A stretch of 59,574 bases of DNA, from positions 1 to 59,574 of the forward strand of contig CAJOIB010000007.1 of NCBI GenBank assembly GCA_905234705.1, in the 5' to 3' direction. The position numbers and the translations under genes were made by a program. Origin of the DNA: an uncultured Selenomonadaceae bacterium (GTDB taxonomy: Bacteria > Bacillota > Negativicutes > Selenomonadales > Selenomonadaceae). Shown piece after piece: positions 25,597-33,650 of this stretch. The stretch's first letter is position 1. Each line of letters begins with the position of its first letter. The notes below the pieces were generated by a model. The model saw nothing but the letters and a program-made list of their open reading frames with translations. It did not search any database and was not told where the DNA came from.

Positions 25597-26367
25597 ATGC
25601 GAGACATTTTAGCGGAAATCGTTGCAGAAAAAAAATTGACAGTGGCGGCGGCGAAAATTTCAAAGCCGCTCGAACAAATTCAACGCGAATTGCAAATCGG
25701 CAAATTCAGAATGGCGCAGGCAATTTCAAAGGGCGCGTGGTCATTAATCGCCGAATGTAAATTGCAGTCACCGGCAAAGGGCAGGCTCAATCAAACTCAC
25801 AGCGTCATTGAATTGGCGAAAATTTATGAGCAAAACGGCGCGGCGATGTTGTCAGTTCACACCGATAAACATTTTCTTGGCAACAATGAAGATTTTATAA
25901 AAGTTCGCGCAGAAGTCGATTTGCCATTGCTCCGCAAAGATTTTATCATCGACGAATACCAGATTTACGAGGCGCGGGCGATTGGCGCTGATGCTGTACT
26001 TTTAATCGTTCGGATTTTGACGCCTACTGAATTGCAAAAATTTTTGAGCGTAACTTGGGATTTGGGAATGAACGCGCTGATTGAAATTCACGACGAACAG
26101 GATTTGAAAATCGCGCAGGACACGGCGGCAAAATTTATCGGCATAAATAATCGCAACTTGAAAACTTTCACCACTTCGATTGACAACACGCTGGAGATTT
26201 TTCCGCACGTCGATAAAAGCCGCGTTATTATCAGCGAAAGTGGCGTTATGAATATTTCTGACGTTAAAAAACTGCGCGAAATTGGCTGTGACGGGATATT
26301 GGTCGGCGAAGGGCTTGTGCGAGCTGAAAATATCGGCGAGCAGACGAAACTTTTTGCCGGAGGTTGA
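25597..26367 (+). CDS. trpC: Indole-3-glycerol phosphate synthase
   Basis: Closes the indole ring in tryptophan synthesis. 256 residues, a (beta/alpha)8 barrel. Active-site segments: IAECKLQSPAKG (51-62; usually IAEIKRASPSKG), LLRKDFIIDEYQIYEARAIGADAVLLI in the middle, IGINNRNLKTF, and ISESGVMNISDV with a final GILVGEGL. Several usually strict positions differ slightly, but the Lys, Glu and Asn residues are kept. ATG follows AAGGAAGG. No other trp gene is present, so it is a stand-alone copy. It shares its upstream region with the pilin promoter; glycerate kinase follows two bases later. Confidence 0.94.
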   Translation: MRDILAEIVAEKKLTVAAAKISKPLEQIQRELQIGKFRMAQAISKGAWSLIAECKLQSPAKGRLNQTHSVIELAKIYEQNGAAMLSVHTDKHFLGNNEDFIKVRAEVDLPLLRKDFIIDEYQIYEARAIGADAVLLIVRILTPTELQKFLSVTWDLGMNALIEIHDEQDLKIAQDTAAKFIGINNRNLKTFTTSIDNTLEIFPHVDKSRVIISESGVMNISDVKKLREIGCDGILVGEGLVRAENIGEQTKLFAGG

Positions 26368-26369
26368 AC

Positions 26370-27452
26370 ATGAAAATTGTTGTGGCGATTGACAGTTTCA
26401 AGGGCTGTCTAACTAGTTTGGAAGCGGGACGCGCGGCTGAAATTGGCATCCGAAATGCTGACGAAAATATTTGCGTGAAAGTTTATCCATTGGCGGACGG
26501 CGGCGAGGGCACTTGCAAAACTTTGACTGACGGCTTGGGCGGCGAAATTAAAACTGTCGAAGTTACCGGTCCGCTCGGCGAAAAAATTTCCGCTGAATAT
26601 GGCAAGATAGGCGATTTGGCGGTAATGGAAATGGCTTCGGCGGCGGGGCTTGCGCTTGTTCCCGAAAATCTTAGAAACCCGCTGAATACTACGACTTTTG
26701 GCGTAGGCGAAATGATTCTTCGCGCAGTGCAGGACGGTTGCAAAAATTTTATCATTGGGATTGGCGGCAGTGCGACGAATGACTGTGGGCTGGGAATGTT
26801 GACGGCGCTGGGCTTTGATTTTGGCACTGGAATTTTTGGGCGCGATTTGGCGAATGTGAAAAAAATTGAGCGCACTAATAAATTTCGTGATTGTAAATTT
26901 CGTATTGCCTGCGACGTGAAAAATCCGTTGACTGGCGAAAATGGCTGCAGTGCGATTTACGCTCCGCAAAAGGGCGCGGATTCTGAAACTGCCAAGATTA
27001 TGGACGGCTGGATAAAAAATTTTGCTGAACTTAGCGCGCCGGAAAAAATTTCTGTAGCGGGCGATGGCGCGGCGGGCGGTTTAGGTTTTGCGTTCAGAGT
27101 TTTTTTGAATGGTGAACTTGTGCCAGGCGTTGAGTTGATTTTGGACGCGCTGAAAATTTCTGAAGATCTGCGCGACGCTGATATTTTGATAACGGGCGAA
27201 GGCAAAGTTGACGAACAAACATTGCAGGGAAAAGCACCAGCGGGCGTGGCGAAATTGGCTAAGTCTCTCAATCCGAAAATAAAAGTTGTGGCGATAGGCG
27301 GCGGCGTAAAAAAATTTATTGGCGGCGCGGAAATTGACGCGGCATTTTCAATTCTGCGCGAGCCAATGGATTTAGCGGCGGCAATGAGAAAAGCAACAGC
27401 GTTGGAAAATATTTCGGCGACAGTTGAGCAAATAATTCGGCTAATGATTTAG
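26370..27452 (+). CDS. glxK: Glycerate kinase
   Basis: Phosphorylates D-glycerate to a phosphoglycerate. 360 residues, type I glycerate kinase family. Motifs: IDSFKGCLTSLEAG near 6-19, PLADGGEGT near 40-48, ATNDCGLGMLTALG, and GEGKVDEQTLQGKAPAGVA near 275-293. GGAGG sits six bases before the ATG at 26370; a TTG at 26364 overlaps the trpC stop and is less likely. It follows trpC directly and precedes galE by 11 bases. Whether it serves serine or glycolate metabolism is not evident here. Confidence 0.95.
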   Translation: MKIVVAIDSFKGCLTSLEAGRAAEIGIRNADENICVKVYPLADGGEGTCKTLTDGLGGEIKTVEVTGPLGEKISAEYGKIGDLAVMEMASAAGLALVPENLRNPLNTTTFGVGEMILRAVQDGCKNFIIGIGGSATNDCGLGMLTALGFDFGTGIFGRDLANVKKIERTNKFRDCKFRIACDVKNPLTGENGCSAIYAPQKGADSETAKIMDGWIKNFAELSAPEKISVAGDGAAGGLGFAFRVFLNGELVPGVELILDALKISEDLRDADILITGEGKVDEQTLQGKAPAGVAKLAKSLNPKIKVVAIGGGVKKFIGGAEIDAAFSILREPMDLAAAMRKATALENISATVEQIIRLMI

Positions 27453-27463
27453 GGGGAAATTTT

Positions 27464-28444
27464 ATGGCAATAATGGTATGTGGCGGCGCGGGCTATATCG
27501 GTGCGCATACGGTTTTTGAATTGATTGGGCGCGGCGAGGAAGTTGTTATTGTTGATAATTTGCAGACGGGACATCGCGGCGCTTTGAATCCCGCGGCGAA
27601 ATTTTATGAGGGCGATATTCGCAACGCCGATATTCTTGAAAAAATTTTTAGCGAAAATAAGATTGAAGCGGTGATACATTTTGCGGCAAATTCGCTGGTT
27701 GGTGAGAGCGTGCAAAATCCGCTGAAATATTTTAACAACAACGTCGGCGGCATGCAGATTTTGTTGGAAGCGATGACGAAATTTGGCGTTGATAAAATTG
27801 TGTTTAGTTCGACGGCGGCGGTTTATGGCGAGCCGGAAAAAATTCCGATTGTGGAAACCGATAAAACTTTGCCGACAAATCCCTATGGCGAATCCAAGCT
27901 GATTATGGAGCGTATGATTCGCTGGGTAAAAAATTTGCGCTTTGTGAGTCTGCGATATTTTAATGCGGCGGGCGCGATTGAGAGCGGCTCGATTGGCGAA
28001 GATCACAAGTGCGAAACTCATTTGATACCGCTGATTTTACAAGTTCCATTGGGCAAACGCGACCACATTACGATTTTTGGCGCGGATTATCCGACGCACG
28101 ACGGAACTTGCCTGCGCGATTATATTCACGTGGTAGATTTGGCGGACGCTCATATTTTGGCGCTGAATTATCTTCGCAATGGCGGCGATTCTGAGATTTT
28201 CAATTTGGGCAATGGGCGCGGTTTTTCAGTCAAGGAAATTATTTCGGCGGCTGAAAAAGTTACCGGTCAAAAAATCAAGACTGAAATTGGCGAGCGTCGC
28301 GCAGGAGATCCCGCGAAATTAATTGCCTCCAGCGATAAGGCTAAAAAAATTTTGCATTGGACGCCGCGCTTTTCTGAAGTTGAAAAAATTATCGCCACGG
28401 CTTGGAATTGGCACAAAAATAATCCGGACGGCTACAAAGAATGA
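27464..28444 (+). CDS. galE: UDP-glucose 4-epimerase
   Basis: Interconverts UDP-glucose and UDP-galactose for surface polysaccharides. 326 residues, extended SDR fold. NAD-binding GGAGYIG at 7-13, VIVDNLQTGHRGAL, GDIRNADIL, the catalytic Ser/Tyr/Lys in FSSTAAVYGEP and NPYGESKLIMERM, then RYFNAAGA and the sugar-binding HDGTCLRDYIHVVDLADAH. ATG after AGGGGG. Its stop overlaps the next ATG by four bases. It probably supplies sugars to the glycosyltransferases at 44.8-48.3 kb, though that link is only inferred. Confidence 0.97.
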   Translation: MAIMVCGGAGYIGAHTVFELIGRGEEVVIVDNLQTGHRGALNPAAKFYEGDIRNADILEKIFSENKIEAVIHFAANSLVGESVQNPLKYFNNNVGGMQILLEAMTKFGVDKIVFSSTAAVYGEPEKIPIVETDKTLPTNPYGESKLIMERMIRWVKNLRFVSLRYFNAAGAIESGSIGEDHKCETHLIPLILQVPLGKRDHITIFGADYPTHDGTCLRDYIHVVDLADAHILALNYLRNGGDSEIFNLGNGRGFSVKEIISAAEKVTGQKIKTEIGERRAGDPAKLIASSDKAKKILHWTPRFSEVEKIIATAWNWHKNNPDGYKE

Positions 28445-28893
28445 GCGAATATTTAACGCTGCTGGCGGTATTAATTTTGAGCGTCGTCGGGCACAATATG
28501 ACGGTGGTTTACGCGGCGGTAATAGTTTTGGCAGTAAAATTTTTCTTACCGGCGGAAATGCTCAATTACCTCGGCAGTCACGGCTTAAACTTCGGAATAA
28601 TAATTTTGACGGCGGCGGTTTTAGTTCCAATCGCAAACGGTACGGTTACAATTCACACGATGATAAATTCGTTCAAATCGGTAATAGGAATTGTGGCGGT
28701 AACGGCGGGACTTTTGGCGGCAATGGCGGGCGGCGTAGGCGTTCCCTTAATGCAGTCGAATCCGAATGTAATTCCGGCGCTGATTGTCGGGACGATGGCG
28801 GGCGTATTTTTTTTCAAGGGAATTGCGGTCGGTCCGTTAATCGCGGCGGGGTTTACATATTTTGTTATGGCAATTATCGAATATTTCAAGTAG
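28441..28893 (+). CDS. DUF441 (YeaL-like) membrane protein
   Basis: 150 residues with four or five membrane helices. It matches the YeaL/DUF441 pattern: GHNMTVVYAAVIVLAVK, GLNFGIIILTAAVLVPIANGT, the middle segment LMQSNPNVIPALIVGTMAGV and FFKGIAVGPLIAAG. Function of the family is unknown. The ATG overlaps the galE stop (ATGA), so the two are translated together. The promoter of the NYN gene starts six bases after its stop. Confidence 0.92.
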   Translation: MSEYLTLLAVLILSVVGHNMTVVYAAVIVLAVKFFLPAEMLNYLGSHGLNFGIIILTAAVLVPIANGTVTIHTMINSFKSVIGIVAVTAGLLAAMAGGVGVPLMQSNPNVIPALIVGTMAGVFFFKGIAVGPLIAAGFTYFVMAIIEYFK

Positions 28894-28898
28894 CCGCG

Positions 28899-28928
28899 TT
28901 GTCAAAACAAATCGAAAAGTGATACAAT
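28899..28928 (+). promoter_or_regulatory. Promoter of the NYN-domain gene
   Basis: TTGTCA (28899-28904), an 18-base spacer and TACAAT (28923-28928), with TGA before it making an extended -10. A GGGAG ribosome site and the TTG at 28954 follow. Confidence 0.7.
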
Positions 28929-28953
28929 GAAATAAAAATGGTTGGGAGATTAA

Positions 28954-30255
28954 TTGAGCGCACAAATATTCATCGACGCAGAAAATGTTAAGCCGGAAAT
29001 TGGACTTCAAGCAGTTAAAAAATTCAGCGGCGAATATTCAATCAACAGCGTTAATATCATCGGCAAAGAAGATGTCATTTCAAATAAGTACAAGGCGGTT
29101 GGCGAACTTTACAATTTTCAAAACTGCTATTACGGGAAAAATTCCGCCGATACGTGGCTTTGTACGGAAATTGCCAAAACGATTTTTGCTGAGCCCGCTG
29201 TCGAAGTGATAATTTTAGTTTCGAGCGACAGAGATTTTTTACCGGCGATTAAACTTGCAACGGATCAGCAGAAAAAAGTTATCTTGGTTTCCGACGGCAA
29301 TGGTCACAAAAATTTGAAGGCGTTGCTTTACGATTTGCGGATTAATCCGGATTTGGTTGAACTTGTCGATTTTCGCAGTAATTTATCTGCGCCCGTTAAT
29401 CACCCTGCTAAAAAGAAAGGTCTCGAAGAACCTATGGAAAAGCCGCCGCCTAAAACTCTCTTACTTAAATTACAAAAAATCTGTGCGCCGCTCCCGAATA
29501 ACACGCAAAATTTTTTCATTAATCGTGCGGCTCAAGTCAAATTTATTTTCGTCAAACAGGCTGACAAACTTTTTGAAATTCCATTTATCGACGGCATTAA
29601 CGCTGCGACTTTTGCTAATGTCCTGCGCGATTTTAAAATTATCGACAAAAAGGATTCGCCCGATAAAGTTATTGCCGATAGTTTTTTGAAAGTGGTTGAC
29701 GAGCAAATTTTTCTGCGCGACGAAGAAGAAATTTTTCAAGCAAATTCGTTTGACGCGGTGATTGATTATTTTGTCGAACACGCCGCCGATACCAAGAAAA
29801 TTTTTATCAAGCACGAAAATAATCTGCAGGAAATTCCCTTTGTTAATGGTATGCCGTTTGAGATTTTTTCAAATCTGCTAATCAGCTACGGTATTTCCGA
29901 AGGCGCGGATAATTCGCGTCAAATTGCCGACGAAAGTTTTTTAGATATTCGCGAGGATAAAATTTATTTTCGTACGGAAGAAGATTTTGCTAAGGATTTT
30001 CAATTTGATTTGAGCAAAATCCCCGAACAGGCGCGCGAATTTATCAAGCGGAATGAAGGCAAGCTTAAATTTATTTCCATCACACACAACGGCGTTACTG
30101 ATACCGTGCCGTTTGTCGAAGGCATTCCGCTTTCTCAATTTGTGCATATGCTTCGCGAGCTGAAAATTTTTAACAAAAGTACTTCGTCGCAGAAAGTTTT
30201 AGCCGCCAACGGTTTTCATATCAAGGACAATCAAGTTTACAAAAATAAGAAGTGA
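28954..30255 (+). CDS. NYN (PIN-like nuclease) domain protein with three C-terminal repeats
   Basis: 433 residues, TTG start behind GGGAG. Residues 1-135 are a NYN domain, a PIN-like RNA nuclease fold: QIFIDAENV (4-12) with Asp8, NSADTWLCTEI with Asp66, and LVSSDRDFLPAI with Asp92/Asp94, the expected acidic metal site. A Pro-rich linker follows (150-168). The rest is three tandem repeats of about 75 residues (184-255, 266-340, 356-430). Each has a helix, a strand pair, (I/V)PF(I/V)(D/N/E)G(I/M), a second helix ending in a short loop, and a final strand (QIFLRD, KIYFRT, QVYKNK). I do not recognise the repeat. It may bind RNA or protein and guide the nuclease. Next gene thyX is 12 bases on. Confidence 0.85.
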   Translation: MSAQIFIDAENVKPEIGLQAVKKFSGEYSINSVNIIGKEDVISNKYKAVGELYNFQNCYYGKNSADTWLCTEIAKTIFAEPAVEVIILVSSDRDFLPAIKLATDQQKKVILVSDGNGHKNLKALLYDLRINPDLVELVDFRSNLSAPVNHPAKKKGLEEPMEKPPPKTLLLKLQKICAPLPNNTQNFFINRAAQVKFIFVKQADKLFEIPFIDGINAATFANVLRDFKIIDKKDSPDKVIADSFLKVVDEQIFLRDEEEIFQANSFDAVIDYFVEHAADTKKIFIKHENNLQEIPFVNGMPFEIFSNLLISYGISEGADNSRQIADESFLDIREDKIYFRTEEDFAKDFQFDLSKIPEQAREFIKRNEGKLKFISITHNGVTDTVPFVEGIPLSQFVHMLRELKIFNKSTSSQKVLAANGFHIKDNQVYKNKK

Positions 30256-30267
30256 GGCGAAACTGCG

Positions 30268-30891
30268 TTGAAAATTATTGAGCCGAGCGTCGAACTCGCG
30301 CAGGATTTAGACGCGGCTGAAATTATGCGGCACATTGAGCGCGCCGGTCGCGTTTGCTACAAATCCGAATCGAATATTTCAGATACCAGCGCCGAAAAAT
30401 TTATCGCGAATATCATTAAGAGCGGGCACGAATCGGTGATTGAACACGTCAGCATAACTTTTAAAATTATTTGCGACCGCGGCGTCAGTCACGAAATTGT
30501 CCGGCACAGGTTAGCTAGTTATTCACAGGAGAGTTCTCGCTATTGCGATTACAGCGGCGATAAATTTGGTGGCGAATTGACTTTCATTAAGCCGTGTTTT
30601 TGGAATGACGGCGACGAAAATTATTTGCTGTGGAAAAAAACTATGAGCCAGCTTGAAGAAATTTATTTGACAATGCGGAAAAACGGCGCAAAGCCCGAAG
30701 AAGCGCGTTCGATTTTGCCAAATTCGCTGAAAACAGAATTATTTATGACGGCAAATCTGCGCGAATGGCGGCACTTTTTAAAATTGCGGACGTCAAAGCG
30801 CGCTCACCCGCAAATGCGCCAAATTGCAATTCAAATTTACGAGATACTCAATTCAAAACTGCCGATAATCTTTTCAGATATTGTGATATAA
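30268..30891 (+). CDS. thyX: Flavin-dependent thymidylate synthase
   Basis: Makes dTMP from dUMP using FAD, NADPH and methylene-THF. 207 residues. The ThyX signature RHRX7S is exact: RHRLASYSQES with RHR at 79-81 and Ser89, followed by SRY. Other features are SGHESVIEHVSITFKI near 52-67 and the C-terminal WRHFLKLRTSKRAHPQMR. The TTG start at 30268 follows GTGAGGCG. It sits between the NYN gene and rpe. Its last codons contain an extended -10 for rpe. Confidence 0.96.
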   Translation: MKIIEPSVELAQDLDAAEIMRHIERAGRVCYKSESNISDTSAEKFIANIIKSGHESVIEHVSITFKIICDRGVSHEIVRHRLASYSQESSRYCDYSGDKFGGELTFIKPCFWNDGDENYLLWKKTMSQLEEIYLTMRKNGAKPEEARSILPNSLKTELFMTANLREWRHFLKLRTSKRAHPQMRQIAIQIYEILNSKLPIIFSDIVI

Positions 30892-30892
30892 T
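30884..30892 (+). promoter_or_regulatory. Extended -10 promoter for rpe inside the end of thyX
   Basis: TGATATAAT (TG at 30884-30885, TATAAT at 30887-30892) overlaps the thyX stop codon. A start near 30899 leaves an AGGAGG site and ATG at 30919. No -35 seen. Confidence 0.55.
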
Positions 30893-30918
30893 TTTTATTA
30901 TTTAGGAGGAATTTTTAT

Positions 30919-31599
30919 ATGGCTACGATAATTGCGCCGTCGATACTTTCAGCGGACTTTGCACATTTGGCGGACGAAATTCAGAAGGTTGCCGCGGCGG
31001 GCGCGGAGTACATTCATATTGACGTTATGGACGGGACTTTTGTGCCGGAAATTACGATTGGTGCGCCGGTTGTTAAGAGCCTGCGCAAAGTTTCTGACAT
31101 TGTTTTTGATGTGCATTTAATGGTCGAACATCCAGAGACGCAGATTAAATCTTTTGCCGACGCGGGCGCTGATATTATTACTTTCCACGTCGAAACTACG
31201 CGCCATCCGCACAGAGTTATTCAACAAATTCACGCGCTGAATTGTAAAGCTGGAATTGCGCTCAATCCTGGTACTTCACTTTCAGCAATTGAAGAGCTCA
31301 TTGAAGACGCTGATATGGCGCTGGTTATGACGGTTAATCCTGGTTACGCCGGACAAAGTTTTATTGATTCAATGCTCGGCAAAATTCATATGCTCTATCA
31401 TATGGTTCAGGAAATGGAAACTGAATGCGATATTCAAGTTGACGGCGGCATTAACGCTGAGACTTCGGTTTTGGTACGCGAGGCGGGCGCAAATATTTTA
31501 GTTGCAGGCAGTGCGATTTTTGGCGCGGCTGACATTGCACAGGCGATTAAAGACATTCGCGGCAAGGAAATTCAGCATCACCACCACCATGAGGATTAA
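30919..31599 (+). CDS. rpe: Ribulose-phosphate 3-epimerase
   Basis: Interconverts ribulose 5-phosphate and xylulose 5-phosphate in the pentose phosphate pathway. 226 residues, TIM barrel. Motifs: IAPSILSADFAHLADEI, YIHIDVMDGTFVPEITIG, DVHLMVEHPE, TVNPGYAGQSF and the phosphate loop QVDGGINAET and AGSAIFGA. AGGAGG precedes the ATG. The C-terminus has an unusual natural run of five histidines (QHHHHHED) after the conserved fold, perhaps a chance metal-binding tail. The PHP phosphatase starts three bases later. Confidence 0.97.
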   Translation: MATIIAPSILSADFAHLADEIQKVAAAGAEYIHIDVMDGTFVPEITIGAPVVKSLRKVSDIVFDVHLMVEHPETQIKSFADAGADIITFHVETTRHPHRVIQQIHALNCKAGIALNPGTSLSAIEELIEDADMALVMTVNPGYAGQSFIDSMLGKIHMLYHMVQEMETECDIQVDGGINAETSVLVREAGANILVAGSAIFGAADIAQAIKDIRGKEIQHHHHHED

Positions 31600-31602
31600 A
31601 AT

Positions 31603-32367
31603 ATGATTTTTGACTGTCACAGCCACACGAAATTTTCTGCTGATTCCAAAATGCTCGCGCAGGACGCCATTGCCCGCGCCGAGGCTTTGAATATCGGGAT
31701 TATTTTTACTGAGCATTACGATTACAATTTGCCTGGCGACGTGGATTTTACATTCGACGCGGCGTCTTACATTGCCGAATATAAAAATTTCCGCAGCGAT
31801 AAAGTTAAGCTGGGCGTTGAAATTGGTTTGCTCGAACCTGCGCGAGAGCTGAATAAAAATTTCATCGCGCAGGCGAATTTTGATTTGGTTATCGGCTCAA
31901 TTCACGTTGTCGACGATACCGACCTTTACGATAAAACTTTTTACGCCGACAAAGATAAAATGACGGCTTATCGGAAATATTTTGCCGCAATGGCTGAAGA
32001 AATTTCCGACGCCGATTTTGACGTTCTCGGACATATCGATTATATTTGCCGCGCCGCCACTTACGAAAATCCGGAAATTGATTACGCTACTTTTAAAACC
32101 GAAATTGACGCCGTGCTGAAAATTATTGTTGAGCGCAATAAAATTTTGGAACTGAACACGCGCCGCCTTGATACCGTTCGAGGCTTGAAGGAACTCGTTC
32201 CGGTTTATACTCAATATAAAAATTTTGGCGGCAAATACATTACAATTGGCTCAGACGCTCATAAAACCGCGGCGATTGGTGCGCATTTCGATAAGGTGCT
32301 GGATTTCGCCAAGGAAATTGGATTGACGCCGGTACATTTCAATCAGCGGAAAATTGAGTTCGATTGA
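31603..32367 (+). CDS. PHP-domain phosphatase, histidinol-phosphatase (HisJ/HisK) family
   Basis: Members dephosphorylate histidinol phosphate in histidine synthesis. 254 residues. Metal-binding PHP motifs: FDCHSHTKFSADS (His6, His8), FTEHYDYN, GVEIGLLE, IGSIHVVDD, LGHIDYI and the C-terminal IGSDAHKTAAIG. The gene follows rpe by three bases, with GAGGATTAAA as ribosome site. No other his gene is nearby, so the true substrate may differ from histidinol phosphate. Family call is firm. Confidence 0.88.
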   Translation: MIFDCHSHTKFSADSKMLAQDAIARAEALNIGIIFTEHYDYNLPGDVDFTFDAASYIAEYKNFRSDKVKLGVEIGLLEPARELNKNFIAQANFDLVIGSIHVVDDTDLYDKTFYADKDKMTAYRKYFAAMAEEISDADFDVLGHIDYICRAATYENPEIDYATFKTEIDAVLKIIVERNKILELNTRRLDTVRGLKELVPVYTQYKNFGGKYITIGSDAHKTAAIGAHFDKVLDFAKEIGLTPVHFNQRKIEFD

Positions 32368-32419
32368 TACTATTCTCTTTTGGTTTTATGTGATAAAATT
32401 CAGCTGAGGAGGTGTCCCC

Positions 32420-33388
32420 GTGGATTATTTACTGGTAATTTTGTCGACGGTCGCGGTAATATTCGGCGGCAAGGCGTTTTGGGATTGGAAAAAAAATCGG
32501 ACGCCGCAACTGGATTTAGAGGAACTCGAAGAGGATAGGGCTGAATATCTGCAGGAAAATTTCGATAAGGCGATGGCTGATTTCAAATATTTGGAAGAGG
32601 CGCGCCACGAAATTTCAGACCGTGAATTGGCGGCGCAACTTGCCCGTATGCAGCGCATTGCTAAAAAGTTGCTGGCTAACCTTGAAAAAAATCCCGACCG
32701 AATCCCGCTGGCTTACAAATTTATCGATTATTATCAAGATCGCGCAGTTAAAATTGTCAAGCAGTATCAAGATTTGGAAGAAACCGAACTTTCCACTGAC
32801 CGCGTCCGCGATTTGAAGGCGCGAATGAAACTGACGCTCGCCGCTCTCGACGACGCCTATGAAGACCAATTTGAACACGTGCTTAACGATCAGATGATTT
32901 CTGCCGAGGCTGAATTGAAAGTTATGGAACAACAGCTTGACGCGGAAGGCATTAAGCGCAAAACTATTGACATTGGGCAGGTTGACGAATTTGGAAATGT
33001 GCGGATTGATACCGATTTATTGAATCAGCCGCTGGGCGGAATTGAGCGCAGAAATTTACCCATTCAGCCGCGCCGCCGCCGCAATTATGATGAAGATGAC
33101 GACGATTTAATTGAGTTTCCGGAAAATGAGCGTCCGGAAATTATTCAGAAAAAATTGGTTCAATCGGCGCTGGCGTTGTTTTTGGGCTCAATCGGCGCGC
33201 ACAAATTTTATCAAGGTAAAACTTGGCAGGGCGTTCTGTACCTTTTGTTTTGCTGGACATTTGTCCCTGGCTTTATCAGTTTTATTGAAGGCGTGCGGTA
33301 TTTGTTTATGCCGGTTGAAGATTTTTACGAACAGTACATTAAAAAAGACAAGGACAAAAACAAAAACGGGCGCAATAAACGCCGGTAA
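32420..33388 (+). CDS. XpaC-like protein with C-terminal TM2 domain
   Basis: 322 residues, GTG start behind a strong GAGGAGGTG. An N-terminal membrane segment (LLVILSTVAVIFGGKAFW) precedes a long helical domain (about 35-160) resembling XpaC (5-bromo-4-chloroindolyl phosphate hydrolysis family), with ELAAQLARMQRIAKKLLANL and YKFIDYYQDRAVKIVKQY. A basic/acidic low-complexity linker (RRRRNYDEDDDD) leads to a TM2 domain: ALALFLGSIGAHKFYQGKT, then VLYLLFCWTFVPGFISFIEG. The tail is Lys-rich. XpaC proteins often accompany TelA-type toxic-anion proteins, but none is here. Function unknown; probably an envelope protein. Confidence 0.82.
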   Translation: MDYLLVILSTVAVIFGGKAFWDWKKNRTPQLDLEELEEDRAEYLQENFDKAMADFKYLEEARHEISDRELAAQLARMQRIAKKLLANLEKNPDRIPLAYKFIDYYQDRAVKIVKQYQDLEETELSTDRVRDLKARMKLTLAALDDAYEDQFEHVLNDQMISAEAELKVMEQQLDAEGIKRKTIDIGQVDEFGNVRIDTDLLNQPLGGIERRNLPIQPRRRRNYDEDDDDLIEFPENERPEIIQKKLVQSALALFLGSIGAHKFYQGKTWQGVLYLLFCWTFVPGFISFIEGVRYLFMPVEDFYEQYIKKDKDKNKNGRNKRR

Positions 33389-33404
33389 TTTAAGCACGAA
33401 AAAA

Positions 33405-33434
33405 GCCCCGATTTAAACGTCGGGGCGATTTTTT
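33405..33434 (+). terminator. Bidirectional terminator
   Basis: Perfect stem GCCCCGA (33405-33411) with TCGGGGC (33420-33426), then GATTTTTT. The reverse strand also has a T run after the stem, so it can serve the XpaC/TM2 gene on the plus strand and tRNA-Thr on the minus strand. Confidence 0.9.
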
Positions 33435-33443
33435 AAAATTTAG

Positions 33444-33516
33444 AGCTGGCTAAGGGACTTGAACCTTCGACCTGCGCATTACGAATGCGCTGCTCTACCA
33501 ACTGAGCTAAGCCAGC
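33444..33516 (-). tRNA. tRNA-Thr (anticodon CGT)
   Basis: Minus-strand cloverleaf of 73 bases: acceptor GCTGGCT pairs with AGCCAGC, D arm GCTCAGTTGGTAGAGC, anticodon stem GCGCA/TGCGC with loop TTCGTAA (anticodon CGT reads ACG), and T arm with GGTTCAAGTCC. CCA is not encoded. It has a strong promoter at 33535-33563. Confidence 0.95.
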
Positions 33517-33534
33517 ATTTTTCACAACGTTGGA

Positions 33535-33563
33535 ATTTTAACACCGGAGCTTTATTTTGTCAA
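33535..33563 (-). promoter_or_regulatory. Promoter of tRNA-Thr
   Basis: Minus strand TTGACA (33558-33563), a 17-base spacer and TAAAAT (33535-33540), near-consensus and placed about 19 bases before the tRNA 5' end. Confidence 0.8.
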
Positions 33564-33650
33564 GCCCGAGTGATTCAAATTAATATGGCGCGTCAATTTA
33601 CAAATTTCTAATCGGCTGTTAAAATGATTTCAAATCTAGGTGGTGAGGAT

